This document shows positions 12,031-25,791 of a stretch of DNA of 64,000 nucleotides, piece by piece (the stretch's first letter is position 1; the number at the start of each line of letters is the position of its first letter). Source of the stretch: Pagrus major (Eukaryota; Chordata; Actinopteri; Spariformes; Sparidae); contig NC_133221.1 in the NCBI RefSeq assembly GCF_040436345.1, forward strand, positions 28,441,008-28,505,007, in the 5' to 3' direction. A program made the position numbers and the translations under genes. The notes under the pieces were generated by a model. That model was not told where the DNA came from, did no database searches, and worked only from the letters and a program-made list of their open reading frames with translations.

Positions 12031-15000
12031 CCCCTTCAGCAGGCTCTTTTTGACATGAACTCTACTGCGTGAACAACAATGACGCCAATATATTATTTTC
12101 CCTTAAAGGGATCATGATTTCTATTGGCCGGAAATTTGATCTAAATTGGATCCAATTTAACCTAATTAATGCTCAACTTCATCTAAATTAGATTTAACTA
12201 ACATGTATGCATTCATATTCACATACACATTGTAATCACATACAATGAGACTGTCAAACACAAGCCAACACTGTTATAGACAGCAGTATATACTGTATAC
12301 CCCTGTATACCCTCTAGACATCATGTTGCGTGTTCATTCTAATGTGGTTGTAAATAACTTTCTTTGAGGTGAGCCTCAGGTCATTCACCAGAGACCTCAA
12401 TCAAATTGGAAAGATTTATGAGTTTAAGGCGCGTTACATCCGTTTCCCCTGGAAACCATTTGTTTTGGTCACTATCTGCTAAAGATAAAGAGAAATGAGT
12501 AGGTACAGTATGTTGCTATGGAGATCAAATCTTTAGGCACTCAAACACAAGGACATACAGAACGTGCCTCCCCCTCCTTCCCCTGCAGCTCCACCTCCCC
12601 TGTGTAACTCACAGGGAGTCACGCCTTCTGCCTCACACTGCTCAACTTCACTATAACGGGCGTGAGTGCATTTCACTCTGGAACAGGAATGACAGAGTCA
12701 TGGTGCTGCTACTGTCGATTAGATTTATTGGTGTTATCTTGCTTGTCTTTGGTCAATGGTTGTATTTGTTTTTATTACTTCTATAATTGAGTCATTATTA
12801 TAACATAAGTCTCTTCAATCGCTCCATGTGATCAGCTCTGAGTCATCTGTTCCTATAAATAAAAACATTCCAAAAACTAGATTTAAAAAATAAATACTGT
12901 ACTAGTAAAATAAAGTTACATTATACAGAGATTCTCAAGACAATATTATATAATGTAGTTATGCATCTTATAAAACTATCCTTATGTAAACTGGTGTCCA
13001 AGTTAGAGCCTTTTGGACCTTTAGTAATACAATGTGCCATTCAGCAAGAACCAGTTCTATGAGACGAGGATATGCTACTAACAGCCTGGGACTTTTATGT
13101 GACATTACACTGCAGACAGCCTCCAGCCAGCAGACAGTAGATTAGTACTGTGCACTGTTTAGAAGCCCATGTGCAATCTTGTTTTTCACCTAGCTTTTAT
13201 CTCTGTGTGATCTTGGAAGAAGTGGGTGGCTCTGTCACAGATGAGCTGTATGAGTCGGTGGACAAAAATGCATATACAAAACATTTTTCTATAGTGACCC
13301 ACGGTGTATGAGTGTATATCCATGCCACAGCTCTGGTCTTGCTTGCTTCGGCCTTTGTACGGAGCTGGGTGTGTCAGTGTTTAAACTCACACAAAAGCAT
13401 ATGATATACAAAACCTGATTGCAGTGTTTAAGTTGGGCCTACTCTAATGTTTGCCTGCTGAGTGAGGCCCTCCTCATGTTCGTGTAATGTGGGGTAATTT
13501 GGGGTTGAAGACAAAATGGTTGCCACTTAATGTGGGTGGCATGGGCGAGAACAGAGTTACACAACAGCTTGAACCATATCTTATCTTTGGTACTTTGTAT
13601 TTTGCTATTGAGTATGTTTTTTTATGATAGGGAGGGAGGTGATTAGGTCATAAAATGTTTAAAGTGCATTAGACCTCATTAGCGGCTTTGATTGAAATAT
13701 GGCATTTTAAATATGTTGGTTGTAAATAAATAAAGCGATTACATTAATAAAGCTTATTTCGGAGCTTTTCAAATAACAGTTTATTGTTAGGGGATATGCA
13801 CTTGTAACTAAATTGTATAATCTGTACAAAAACCAAAGTGTAAAAACAACAATTTGTGGTTTAATGGGAGTTATATGCTGGTATTTAACTGGGTGCACTG
13901 ATGTCCTGGAGGCTCCTCTGGTTGCCTAGCAATGTCATTGTGGTGACTCCTAACAAGATGTAACATGTTATTTAGTGCTGGGATGCAGATTTGTTTTCTT
14001 ATTTTGAAAAGAGCCAAGCTAGCTGTGTCGAGCCATGCTGAGCTGACAGGCTGCTGGATGTGGCTTCATGTTTAGTGTACAGACATGAGAGTGGTGTGCA
14101 AATAAGCATATTTCATGTAAAACGTTTCATGCTCATTATTATTTTCATATCATTAGTCATATTTGATTATTCTGATGAGCCCGTCCAGAGGCTATGTCTC
14201 TTAAGAGAAAAACTTTTGGCAAATTTGATTGGCTGAAAGGACACCTGCCACATGCAAATTTGATATTTGACATATCAACTGCCGGACACCGAGGAGTGCT
14301 GACAATAGACAGTGATGACTCACCATGTGCAATTTTTACCATATCAACATGTTTTTTTACGGAGAGGCCCTTGCCATCAAAAAACAGATAAGACATCAGG
14401 AACTTTTCCACCACCCAGGGCCTAAATAAAACTTGGTAAGGTCGACCGCTTGAGGATTTTCAAAGGTGGATATAATAACAATAGTTATTGAGCAGGATGA
14501 AGCTAATAGCTGATTCATTGGCAGATAAATTTTATTCGAAATACATAAAAATAAATCTGGATCAGTTAACATCAAATGGGAAAACTAAAAATATCCTAAC
14601 AAATATATAAATTGGTGATGTACGTCCCTGCGTGACAGGAGGCAGCTGCGCAGCCGTCTGCCACACTTGGAGCTGAGCCAGCAGCCACATTGATTTAAAA
14701 TGCAAACCTGCGAGCTACCTAATGTCACCAGCCTTTCTACTGTGGGAAATAATGTCACCTGATGTTAGTAACCATGTTAGCTGGCATTAACTAGCAAGCT
14801 GAGCCTGCGTCTGCAGGCTAGCAGTCAGGTTGGTAGTGGGGGTAAACATAAAGTTGGTGACACAGTCTAGAAACCCGGTGAATATGTTACCATTAACAGA
14901 TTGTTTTGTGTGCAGGAAACAGGCTAGAGAAGTGAGCAGGCTAATGAGGAAACAGGTTCACCGTCAGGGTTTCATGTGTGGCTCCAGTTAGGATTAGTTG

Positions 15001-17224
15001 TGAAATTATAGGGAGGCATCAGCATTAAAGGTAGTCTCAGGATGTTCAGCAAATATAACCTTGGACACACACCCCTTGCTAAGGCTGTTGCATGGCCAAA
15101 TCAACTAAAAAAAATGTTTCCACACAATTTCGGACAACCCCCTCAGTCACTTCAACCTGCCCTTGGCATTTCCCACCACAAGTCTTTTAAGTTTAAAAAA
15201 AAAATTGCTGTGTGTAGTCCCCTAAAACTACAGTGTTTGGTTGCAGAGGCATACTTTCATACAAATCCTCCTCACTGAGAGAGAGAGGATAACAGAGTTA
15301 TGAGAAAAATGCCAGAAAGGTCAAGTAGGGCTCCCGGTCTGTTCACCATAAAAGCACAACACTGCACATGTGCTTGAACGTCAGCAGCAGAATGTACCAA
15401 ATGATTTAAACCCAAACAGAGCTGTTGCACTTTGAGGGGTAATTGTGTGTGTTTACTGTGGTGTTGAGGAATTTATCATGGTTGTGTGGCAAACTATCGA
15501 TGGTGAAAGTCGGGAAAAATTGGGACATCGTGATTAAAGCTGAATTCTCTGTGGCTCTTTTGGAATGGATGATTGAATTTCACTTTGTGATACATAATAT
15601 ATGCCATCTGGTGTAACAAAGGAGATCAGAGAATGAACATAAACAGAGGGGTAAAGGGTAATTTTGACTGCTATTGTACGCATGCCAAGGTGTGTCGCTT
15701 TGGCATCTGAACAGTAAGATAACTGATAACCTGTGTTTTCTGTGGTTGATGAAACACTAGCTGTATTAAAGAGCCTTTGAGGTGTTCACTGTGAAGTGTT
15801 TAAGCACTTCTAGCCCTTCTGATTCCTGTTTGGTCGAGGCTTGGCTGTTCAAACAGCACAATTCAGCCTGTTTTTGCAAAACGTTACAACTTTCCCAAGC
15901 ATTAAAAACCTGGAAGTTGGCAACTAAAACGCTGCATCCATCCTCAAAAACACAACTTGAAATGTGGTTCTGCAATTAGGCTTTTAACACCTTCCAAAGT
16001 AAGCAGAATTACACTGGCACGATGAGAGGAGAACAATAAAAAGAGAAACACAATGGTGTGGCCAAACAGCGAGCACTCACGAAAGGGAAATAAAGCTGAC
16101 GTGAGTCACTCCCTCATGGCTACTTCTTGGTGAGGAAGAGAAAAAAGAAGTGGCACAAAAAAAATCATCTGAACATCTCCAAATCTGAGCCTCAAATCTG
16201 GACCCGTGCTTCCTGTTCTGACCACGGATGACTCATAAAGGGCTATTATACTGTATGTGGAATGGATACGCTTCTCTGCCTGCTCTGTGCACCAGAATTA
16301 GCAGACTTTGGCACTGGACTTCTGGATGCTTAAGAAACCAATGAAAGTGAGCTCACAAACTAAACAAAGTCAAACAACAGAATAAACGCAATGGGATAAA
16401 TGAGCGTTCTCAAAAATCCTTGAAAAAATCTGCCAAATGAACAAACAAGCCAAGTTTACTGGCAATGTCATCCACTTTTTATGTTCTTTCTCTCTGTGCA
16501 GTAGCTGCGAACAGTAGGCAGTCCAGAGCAACACCAAAGAGTCTTTGTCCAGAGGTTGGTTTACTGCAGAGAGGAAAATTTGCGGGCTGCAGGGCCTGTG
16601 TGAAAAGCAGGTATGATGGCAGACGATTGGAATGCACCAAAATGGGCAAAAGAAGCAAAAGAAGACGAGGAGTGGGAGTGAACGTCATCAGGGATGGAAG
16701 GGAGTGACTGTAGGAGGCGTGCAGATCGGGAAGGAAAAGTGGTTTTGGAGGACGGACAGGAGAGAGTGGCATAGTAACATGACGGGCGGTGATAGGTTAG
16801 TTTTGGGAGGTTTGGGGAGGAGTTCTGTAAGATCAAAAGAAATTGGATAAAACTATGCTCTTTCTATTAGTTTACATGAATTTTGAAAGCACACTGAAAA
16901 TAACATTATTGTGGAAGGCGACTGGATTTCCGAGATCCTGTGATAGCGTCTTTTTGGGAATCCATCTTGCCAAGCTTCAAGCTATGTGCTTGTGGTTTGG
17001 ACTGATCAGTATCCTGAAACTACTTGAAGCTACGGGCGTGGTTTAGGTGTGACGACCAGCAGGGGAAGTGACTGGTTGTTTGAAAGTAAGCCTGTGATTG
17101 ACACCGACAGACAGATGTTTCATCTAATCATCTGCCAAGCTTCTGCCACTGCTTTGCTAACATGCTGCTCACGCTACAATGTATTGCTATGTCTATCTGC
17201 TAAATGTGAATCTGTAGCCTCAAA
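12031..17224. other. Intergenic, no gene supported
   Basis: Five kilobases of mixed sequence without recognisable exons. The paired opposite frames at 14,157-14,414 and 14,194-14,391, and the cluster at 16,465-16,850, are overlapping antisense readings with no domain similarity I can identify. Introns of an unseen gene or distal regulatory DNA cannot be excluded. Confidence 0.4.
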
Positions 17225-17520
17225 ACAGTTAGCTTAGCTTAGCATAAAGGCTTGAGGAGGGGGGGAACAGAACCTAGCAAGGTAAAGAAATCTGCCTAAA
17301 ACTTACCAGTAAACATGTTCTACCTTGTTCACAAGGTGAAGTTGTGGTTGTTTCCCCTGCTTCCAGTCTTCATGCTAAGCTAAGCTAACAGTCATCTGGC
17401 TTTAGCATCATATTTATCAGACAAATATAAGAGTGGGATCATCTTCTTATCTAACTCTTGGCTAGGATGGCGAGCAAGTGTATTTCCAAAAATGTCACAC
17501 CTTTCCTTTACAGACAAGAG
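17225..17520. repeat. TTAGCTTAGC interspersed repeat, copy 1
   Basis: The block contains GTTAGCTTAGCTTAGCATAA, the inverse AAGCTAAGCTAACAG near 17,380, and ATCTTCTTATCTAACTCT. Related copies occur at about 37,035-37,150, 62,095-62,240 and 63,195-63,320. It is a high-copy repeat type familiar from percomorph fish. The inverted TTAGCTTAGC/GCTAAGCTAA arms suggest a small palindromic element. Confidence 0.65.
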
Positions 17521-17568
17521 ACAGCAGCATTAAATCAGAGACAATAGGGGGTGCTACAGAGCGCCATG

Positions 17569-17597
17569 AGAGAGAGAGAGAGACAGAGAGAGAGAGA
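17569..17597. repeat. (GA)n microsatellite
   Basis: GAGAGA run with a CAGAGA interruption. Confidence 0.9.
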
Positions 17598-18381
17598 CCT
17601 AGCAACCTCACAAACTGCATCTCATGCAAACCACGGGGCAGGAATACAGGCTTGGATTATGGGCTGAGCAGTGGGATGTGAAAGTGCAATAAAAAAAGAG
17701 AGAGTCGGAGCCAAACAAGAGCCTCAGTGTGGAGGGAGAGCCAGATTTATGGGTTTCAGGGAAGAATGTGAGGTGTCCAATTCCTCACTTGTGTTCTGTC
17801 CACAACCCATAATCCTTCTCTCAGAAGCTGGCTGAAAAGGAGGCATTTCAACCTGAGCAAGATTGGTGGCTTCGAGACCTTTCATCTTCAGGGTCACAGC
17901 TTTGGTGACTTAAAGTAAAAGCGGAGGAAAGAGTGAACTCTACCAGAAAACATCTTCTGTGGTGGATACTGAATCGGATGGAATGCAAGTAGATTTGCAT
18001 GCGCAAGTGTTTGCCGGTAACAGTCTGTGTTGCTATGGTGAAACATACTGTTGGGGCAATTTATAGTAAAAAAAAATTATTCAAATGAAAGTTTTGGGGC
18101 GCTGTGTGCAATATGGACTTAAAGCTGTTTAAAATTGGAGTCATAAACAAATTACAGCTATTTCCTTACTTTATCTGTTGTGATATTAAATGTAATCTTT
18201 ATGATATGAAGTAAAATTCCAGTGAGCTACCTCATTTCTGTTCTGCTCTACTTTCCTTTTCTTTTGTTTTCTTACCATTTATTACATAACTTTCTTCCAG
18301 TGAACTACCACACCCGCTTTAATAATTCAGTCAGACATTTGGATTGAATTTTCTATGTGTGTGTGTGTGAGTGAGACAGAC

Positions 18382-18420
<39 letters not shown>

Positions 18421-19970
18421 ACATAGTGTTGGGGGTGCATTCGGAGGGGAACCTGCTGTGCTGGACTGTGGTTACCTAATCTATTTGTTATAACAGGCGA
18501 ATCGTCTTTGATGTCTCTCCCATTGTTTTAAACTTCTGTGGCACCCCGAACCACATGCACACACATGCAAACTCACACTCAAGCATGCGTGCACACATAC
18601 ATGCAGACACAAAACATACATAACTAGAGACCATTTGTTCAGAGGATCACACAGGCAGTGACGCCAAATCGGTGTGTATGGTGCAGTGGAACACGGAGAT
18701 TCATTCAGTGTGCACCATGCAATTTTGCACATCGTTGAACAAGTCAAGCACAGGACTTTCGCAGAGACTTAAAACTTATTTTCAGTCTCTTTTTTTTTTT
18801 CCTTTCACATTGTTCACCATGTGGATAACTTCTCCCATGTGCGTATTCATCGTTCTCTTCCCAAGTGGCAAAGATGTGATACTACAAAAATGTGATTGGT
18901 CAGTGCTGGTCCTCGAGGAACATTGATAATCAGGCTCTAATAGAATACATGGAACGGTATTACGTAATCAGGATACAATAAAGGTAACTGTTATCTGTTA
19001 AAGCTGCAGAATAAAAGATGTAATTTTGTAAAAAAAAAATGGGGATTATTATCAGAGGGCAGCAGTGGGTTACTTTGGTCACGTGGACGCTCTCTGTTGT
19101 TCTCTGGAACTTCCTAGATTCTAGTTAAACTTCCCATTAAAAGTAGATCTGGTCACCTGATTTAGGCTGTGATGTATGGAGGCTGGCAGGTATGTTGATC
19201 AACCAAGCGTATTCATCATCGACCATGATTATTAACTTGACATGATTATTATGATGCTGGCAGATGTCACAGAATGCCTACTCATTAAATGCACTCATTA
19301 AATCAGACATTGACTGATACAGACTGTCACTCCAAATTGACACATCAGAAGCTTGCAACACCACTGTGGTCTCAGGTGAAACCAGAAAAGCTGCCAGCTC
19401 ATTATCATGGCCTCTGGTGAAATAAATGCTTCCACTGGGCGTGAATTTCACTGTTATTATGTCTCGAAAGCAGAAAACATCCAAATACCACAATAGAGTA
19501 AGTTTTTTTTATTTTCTCTCGTCTTTACCTGAATATTTAGTATTAATTTGGTATTAATCGAAAGTAAGGGAAGGTAATCACGCTGCATTACTTTAATACT
19601 TTATTGTGATAGTTGGATTATTCTAATTACAGTTTTTTAACAGGTAATTAGTGGCTGTAACGGAACACATTATTAAAGTTACCCTCCAACACTGATAATG
19701 ACGCTGTAGGAACAGCAACAATCAGACCATTGCATATGCAGCTCCCTACTTCCTACACTCATACTTCTGGTGGTTCCCTTGCTGGTACCACATCCAACCC
19801 GGCCTTCATTTTGATCTCATCTACACACCTGCGTAGTTTCGTGCACGGTGTTGACGCTGTCGCAGTGACAAAAACCCGTCCAAAGACAGACATGCAAGAG
19901 TACTCAAAACCACTTCTTTGGTAGTTCCTATTATAACAGGTGTCTCCAGGGCCACATTTTGCTATGAATA
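17598..19970. other. Intergenic with a (GA)n tract
   Basis: A second (GA)n run lies at about 18,386-18,419. No coding exon is recognised. Confidence 0.45.
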
Positions 19971-19981
19971 CACACACACAC

Positions 19982-20032
<51 letters not shown>

Positions 20033-20068
20033 CACACACACACACACAGACACACATACACACACACA
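19971..20068. repeat. (CA)n microsatellite
   Basis: About 98 bp of CA dinucleotides with a few G/T interruptions. It abuts directly the 3' end of the minus-strand LINE that begins at 20,069. Open frames across it on both strands are artefacts of the repeat. Confidence 0.95.
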
Positions 20069-20655
20069 GGCAAGGCAAGGCAAGTTTATTTGTATAGCAC
20101 AATTCAGACACAAGGCAACTCAAAGTGCTTTACAGGGCCATAAAAATTACATTAAAAGAAATAGAAGAGGTTTAAAAACAAGAATAGAAAATAAAAGTCA
20201 CAGTGCAGTTCAAAGCCTTAAAATTGCTTCAGTGAAAGGCAGTGGCAAACAGAAAGGTCTTCAGCCTTGATTTAAAAGAGGTGACAGTGTGAGCATACCT
20301 TCAGTTTTCTGGGAGTCTGAGAACTGGAGTGATGTGATCTACTTTTTTGGTCCTTGTTAGGACTCGAGCAGCAGCATTCTGAATCAGCTGCAGCTGCCTG
20401 ATGGATTTTTTAGAGAGTCCTGTAAAGACACCGTTACAGTAGTCGAGTCTGCTGAAGATAAATGCATGGACAAGTTTTTCCAAATCCTGCCGAGACATAA
20501 ATCCTTTTATCCTGGATATATTCTTAAGGTGATAGTAGGCTGACTTTGTAATTGTCTTAGTGTGGCTGCTGAAATTCAGGTCTGAGTCCATGATTACACC
20601 GAGGCTTCTGGCTTGGTTTGTAGTTTTCAACATTACAGATTGAAGCTGAGCAGAG
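20069..20655 (-). mobile_element. L2/Maui-like LINE, 5'-truncated 3' end
   Basis: On the minus strand, about 20,301-20,650 encodes the C-terminal part of an L2-type reverse transcriptase. Visible landmarks are ARSLGVIMDSDLNF, HLKNI, FIFSRLDYCN and QLIQNAAARVLTRTKK. The frame then breaks at about 20,301. The 3' tail follows, with a CACTTTGAGTTGCCTTG segment, an AATAAA and a terminal repeat of CTTGC pentamers ending at 20,069. The spacing suggests an internal deletion between the ITPVL block and a downstream SFKSRLKTF-like block. 5' truncation is typical of LINE insertion. The copy is inactive. Confidence 0.8.
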
Positions 20656-20782
20656 ACACAAGATAAAAACAATGCCAGCCATGCTCTCACAGCAGGTAAC
20701 AATGGCACTTAACCAAACTAGTTCAACACTATTTGCCAGTTTGACCACTCAACTCATCTGCCCTGATCATCCATTTCTTGTC

Positions 20783-20788
<6 letters not shown>

Positions 20789-20842
<54 letters not shown>
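20789..20842. repeat. (TG)n microsatellite
   Basis: About 54 bp of TG dinucleotides. Confidence 0.95.
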
Positions 20843-20843
<1 letters not shown>

Positions 20844-23071
20844 CTGCACGTGAAACCTGTCCCATCTTGTCACACAGAATAGAATAGTTAGAATAAACAT
20901 ATCAACACAGAAGATATCAGCCCGTGGCAATAGATGTGATGATAGATGGATTTAAGTTTGTCGCCTAACAGGTTAAACCAGCTGCCTGAATTAGCAATTG
21001 TAGAATGTGTGTGTGCTCGTATTTATTTTTTGTGTGGGTGCAGATTAGGGTTACTACTGAACAGTCCTCAGAGAAATCACAAACAAGACAAGCTTCACAT
21101 TTGCTCTCTCCACAGGCGTCACATTTGTTGTGACTCGGTTAATGTTCAGTGACGTGATGGAAGGGGAGTGGAATTTTGTTTGGGTTTTTTTTTTTGAGTC
21201 AACATCACCACATGCAGCGAGAGTTCGAGGGGCAACACAAGGCCCAAATGATTTATCTGACAGCTTGAGAGGCTGGATTTAGTTGTGTAACAGAATTATG
21301 TAACTTTCCTGACTCGCTCTGCCTTTATGTCCCGAGGATGTTGCTCATCAAGGAAGAGACTTTATATTCAGACTGCATCAAACACTCCTGATGAGCAGTT
21401 GATTTGCCTTCAGTCCAGTTTGCATTATTTAAATATTTTGTAATTTACATAATGAACTGTTCATTTTATAAGAATACAAAGTTCTCTGCAGCGATGATTA
21501 ATGAAACACGTATGGATGTTCATGTGTGTGCTTGGTGTTTAAATGGGTCTTTGCATGCCTGTGTGTTGTGTTTGTGAGCCTCTGTGTAAACTATCACATG
21601 ACTGCTGCTGACACTTCAACACCTTTTGTGGTCCCTCTTCTGACACAGTCAATTATTGATACGGGTCTACACCTGGTCGCTGTGTTAACACCCTCACGCC
21701 CAGCCATGAACACATAAAAGTGCCTTTCACAACTTGCATTTAACCTTTATCTGAAAAACATGAGGGTTTGTTCAGATGAAGTACACACCCTGGTTAAAGA
21801 AGTGGCGCAACACTATTTGGCACTTTATCAAAACTTGACCATATACCAGAAGGTTTTCTCTTCCGTCTGTGTTCTGTTGAAAGTTTTTGCTGCTAATCAT
21901 AAATTACCCCAAGCATCTTTTTCTTGCTGATACCAATATATCTGTGATGTCATTTGGGTTTGCACCTTATTTGTAATCTTGTGGCTCTGGAGGTATGCAG
22001 CTGCAGTATTCATGCACATCAGCTGGTTTGGTGCATCATTCTTCTACTCATTTTTTCATAAGATTTCTATCTCAAGTAAAGATGCATTTTTTTACTGCCC
22101 ATTATCATAGGAATGACTCGCATATTGGAGGATTCAACACCTCACGATTTATGTCCACTGCCAACATTCAGTACCAATGCAGGAAGTGGTGCACCCTTTA
22201 TGTAGCAGAGCAAATAGTAAGGGTGTGGAGGTCGAGTGGTAGATCAGGGTCTGGCACATCAGACGTGATATTGTATATTGATATTGATTGAAACCGGCTC
22301 GTCCGCCTTCAGAAAACATCACTGTTTGACGAGTTGGGAATGAGACTCAAAAATCAACTATCTTACTAACAGGAGCTTTAAGCTACAGACCTCCCCAAAA
22401 TCACAAAATCCACTTTAACATATGTTTGATGACGTTTATGCAAAGTAAAAGTGTAATTATTGTGAAGTTTGTAATGAGGTCACCACTGTCAGGACAGGAG
22501 TGTACTCTACAGTATGAATAGCCAAATACAAAGAGGATGTGTTAAGAGGTTTTTCCAGTTCCTATCAACAATCATGAGGAATTGAAAGGTGCATTGCTAA
22601 TTTTCCAAAAACACTGCCAACAATAGCTACTATGCTCATAAAACTTCATGCTAGGACTAACTTTTTTGTGGCTGGGTTACTTTTGCAGCAGTCAGTTTAC
22701 ATAGCCAGCTCCACTACAGTAACTATTGGCTGTTATCTTTGTTTGCACTGAGCTTAGGTCGGGTTGGGAGATTTACCGCATTTTTGCTGAACTCATGCAG
22801 GACTGTGGTGTAACTTAACATTTGTGGGATTCTTTCTGCTATGTATCTGTCAGATAAAGACAGATATTGGGAGAACAGTGTGTGAAGACTGAGGTTGTGA
22901 AGCAAGCCAGAGGGCGACGATGACGAGCCCTCTCTGCAGGAATCTGTGCTGTGTAATTACAGTAAAGATGTGGAGGATACAAAATATTTGTCCAAAATAT
23001 GTATTTAGAGGATGTGGATATTTGAAACACTGTATAGGGATTTTCATCTCTTCAGAAATGTATATTTTATT
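20843..23071. other. Intergenic, nothing recognised
   Basis: Short unsupported frames only. No repeat boundary or motif is recognised. Confidence 0.45.
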
Positions 23072-23591
23072 TAAAGGAACAGTTCACCTGAAAATTAAAA
23101 ATCAGTCATAATCTATTCACCTCAATGTCAATGAAAAGTGGGGTAAAATTTCATGGTCCACAAAACATTTCTGGAGCTTTACAGCAAAACAGCTTTAAAG
23201 CATTCTGCAAAGACATTATTCAGTCCCTTTTTCACGTGAAATCTTCACTGTTACTACTAAGCTAAAAGTGCAAGAAGTGGGTGCATGAGCTTTGAGCATG
23301 AGCACGCATTTAGGGTGTACATAATGTCTTTTCAAATCATTTTGGGATTTCACAGCTTCTGAAGACTTGGTTTACACTGGATGAGCTGTATAGAGCCATT
23401 TGTGTTTATTTCTGGTGTTTTGACAGTATTCAAAGTCCCCATCTACTTCAGTTGTTTAGGAGAATCCTGCAACGCTGTTTTGCTGTGAAGCTCCAGAAAT
23501 ATTTTGTGGACTACAAAACTTTACCTAACTTCCTGTCGACATGGGGGTGAGCAGATAATGCCTAAATTTTTTGGGTGAACTGCCTCTTTTA
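23072..23591. mobile_element. Fold-back MITE-like element, copy 2
   Basis: It begins TAAAGGAACAGTTCACCTG and ends with the imperfect inverse (GGGTGAACTGCCTCTTTTA). It shares with the 2,359-3,257 copy the internal blocks TTTCTGGAGCTTTACAGC, CCCATCTACTTCAGTTGTTT and CTGTGAAGCTCCAGAAAT. At about 520 bp it is shorter, with a different, smaller centre. No transposase frame. Confidence 0.7.
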
Positions 23592-25547
23592 AAAGGGACA
23601 GTTTCCTCCCTTACCAGATGTTTGGAATGATGCATGTTTTCATATTTATCATAATGTATATTTTGGTTTTGTGACTGTGTGTCTCCTGTTTCCTTTCAGA
23701 GAAATCATCACGGTCCTTTAAACTTTCTGCTGCTTTTAAAGGAGATGAGGGGAGCTGATGTGATTCGCCCAGTATTAACCCCACCTCCTCCAACTCCACC
23801 TACTGATACAGCTTCTGTCTAACAGTATATTTATTGTCTTTTCCACATTGTACTGTGCTGCTATAAGATTGCAATGGCGCCTCTTGTCACTACACCTGCA
23901 AACATTAGCTGGTCACAGCCACGTGCCACAGCAGCCACTTCCCTTACTGTGCATCTAGTTTTCAGAGTTCAATCCACTGTACATGCAGTTTGGAAGAAAA
24001 CTGTGGACAGGCTTGATATGGGAGATGTGGCCTCGGGGAGAATACCTGGACATTAGAGCAGGAGAAAAGGTCCAGCTGATGGTGGCGCACAAAGAGAAAA
24101 GAGATCATTAAAGCCAAGCTAGAGACAGAGAAGCCCTGTAAGACAAAGACCTGAAGGGGTAAAGTCAAATATCTCATAACACAGTGAGGGAGGGTAACTG
24201 AGCCGACTTCAGTGGAGCAGGGAGGGGTGCAGGGTGCAGACCTGTTATTTCCTACTCGGTCAGTATGCTGTGTTGAGATAACAGTCGGACACTTTTTCTA
24301 TAAGCATGTGGGAATGAATGGTTTATTTTCTCTGTGAGGCATTGTTTTGGAAACCAGTCACAGCACCTTTAATGTTGCTCGCCTGCCGCTGATAAGAACA
24401 CTGGTTCCAAGAACACACACACCCACACACACCCACACACACACCAACGCCCACGCTTTCGAATTCCCAAAGAGGTACTTTCTGTCTTCCACTGGATGTC
24501 TCTCTCTCTCTCTCCCTCCCTCACCCTCCGTCCCTCACACACACACACACACATACAGATTCAATCGGCCAAAACATAACCCACAACAGAGAAGCCCACA
24601 TAGGAGGGGAGCCATAAATTACATAATAAAGGACAGCATCTGGTAGCACCGAGACTGAGGGGAATTCAAGTGGGGCCTGTTATCACGTTCCTCACCTGAC
24701 ACACTACCTGTGCACCAAACACCTGCACTATACTGCCCCCTTCTGCTGTAGCTGGTCCCTAAATAGAAAAACCACAGAAAAGTGGGCACTGAAGTTATTT
24801 TCATGAAAAATCAAACCAGCAAAGTTTTATTCTGAAAGAAAATTCCATTTGAATGATTTCAGTCAAATGTCACAGATTTCAGTAAAAACTGCCGTTCGTC
24901 CACAATTTCCTCAAATGGAAATGCCCAGCTGTCTGCTCAGCACAGTGGCAAAAGAAAATGCAGCCATTGTGTGGCCCGGCTGCACGTGTTTGCATGTAAT
25001 CTGACACCTTTATGTAATGCCTCATCGGGAGGTTTGTGTACCAGAGGGACAAGATCCTGGGGATGTTAAGTCTATCAACAAGAGAATAGGCTGGATGTTT
25101 GCAGGAATGAGCAACATTTCCTATTTTGAAGGGAAGTTGAAGGTTTATCCATTTTAGTCAATGAGTCAGTCGCTACGTCCTGTTTCCATGGAAACTGGAG
25201 CGTCCCCACCCGTCGTTTCATGGGAGACTGGCGTAGGCATCCATGACTAAGTAGTTACAGCAGCAGCTGCTGCTCGCTCTAACTCAAGGACTCTCTTTAG
25301 GTTATTGAATAAACCGTTAGTCAATGATTGAGCAGAGTGGTTGTGTGTTATTTCTGCAGAGTGCCGACAAAGCAAACAAGTGTCTGTCATATGACTGACA
25401 TCATTTCGGTTTTTACATCGTTGTTGCAATGATGAGTCACATGCAAAATAGATACACTAGAAATCGCTGGGTCAACATTAACCCAAAATTTGACCCAAAT
25501 CATTATGTCACACACTGGGTCAAAGTAGATACTTTTTATTTAAAGCT
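23592..25547. other. Intergenic with CA and CT simple repeats
   Basis: CA-rich tracts at about 24,411-24,446 and 24,536-24,553 flank a CT tract at about 24,499-24,520. No exon recognised. Confidence 0.45.
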
Positions 25548-25791
25548 GCTGTAAGTGATATATCTTTATTAAAATATGGCTCTATATTCCCACAGTAATC
25601 AGTGTTGTATAGTGTTTGGTCAGTAACACATGTCTCTCCTCCTTCTGCTCATGCAATAGAAGAGAAAATACATTTTCTGGTATCCCTGCCCACTTTATCA
25701 AATCAGGACAGAGAGCTCCATAAAGAGGCGGTCCTTTCTGAATGCACAGATAGCAGGACCCTCCTGTTTGCTGCTGTGTCTGGCGATTACC

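Noticed and set aside
19759..20143. Cys/Val- and His/Thr-repeat proteins on both strands
   Set aside because: Translations of the (CA)n tract.
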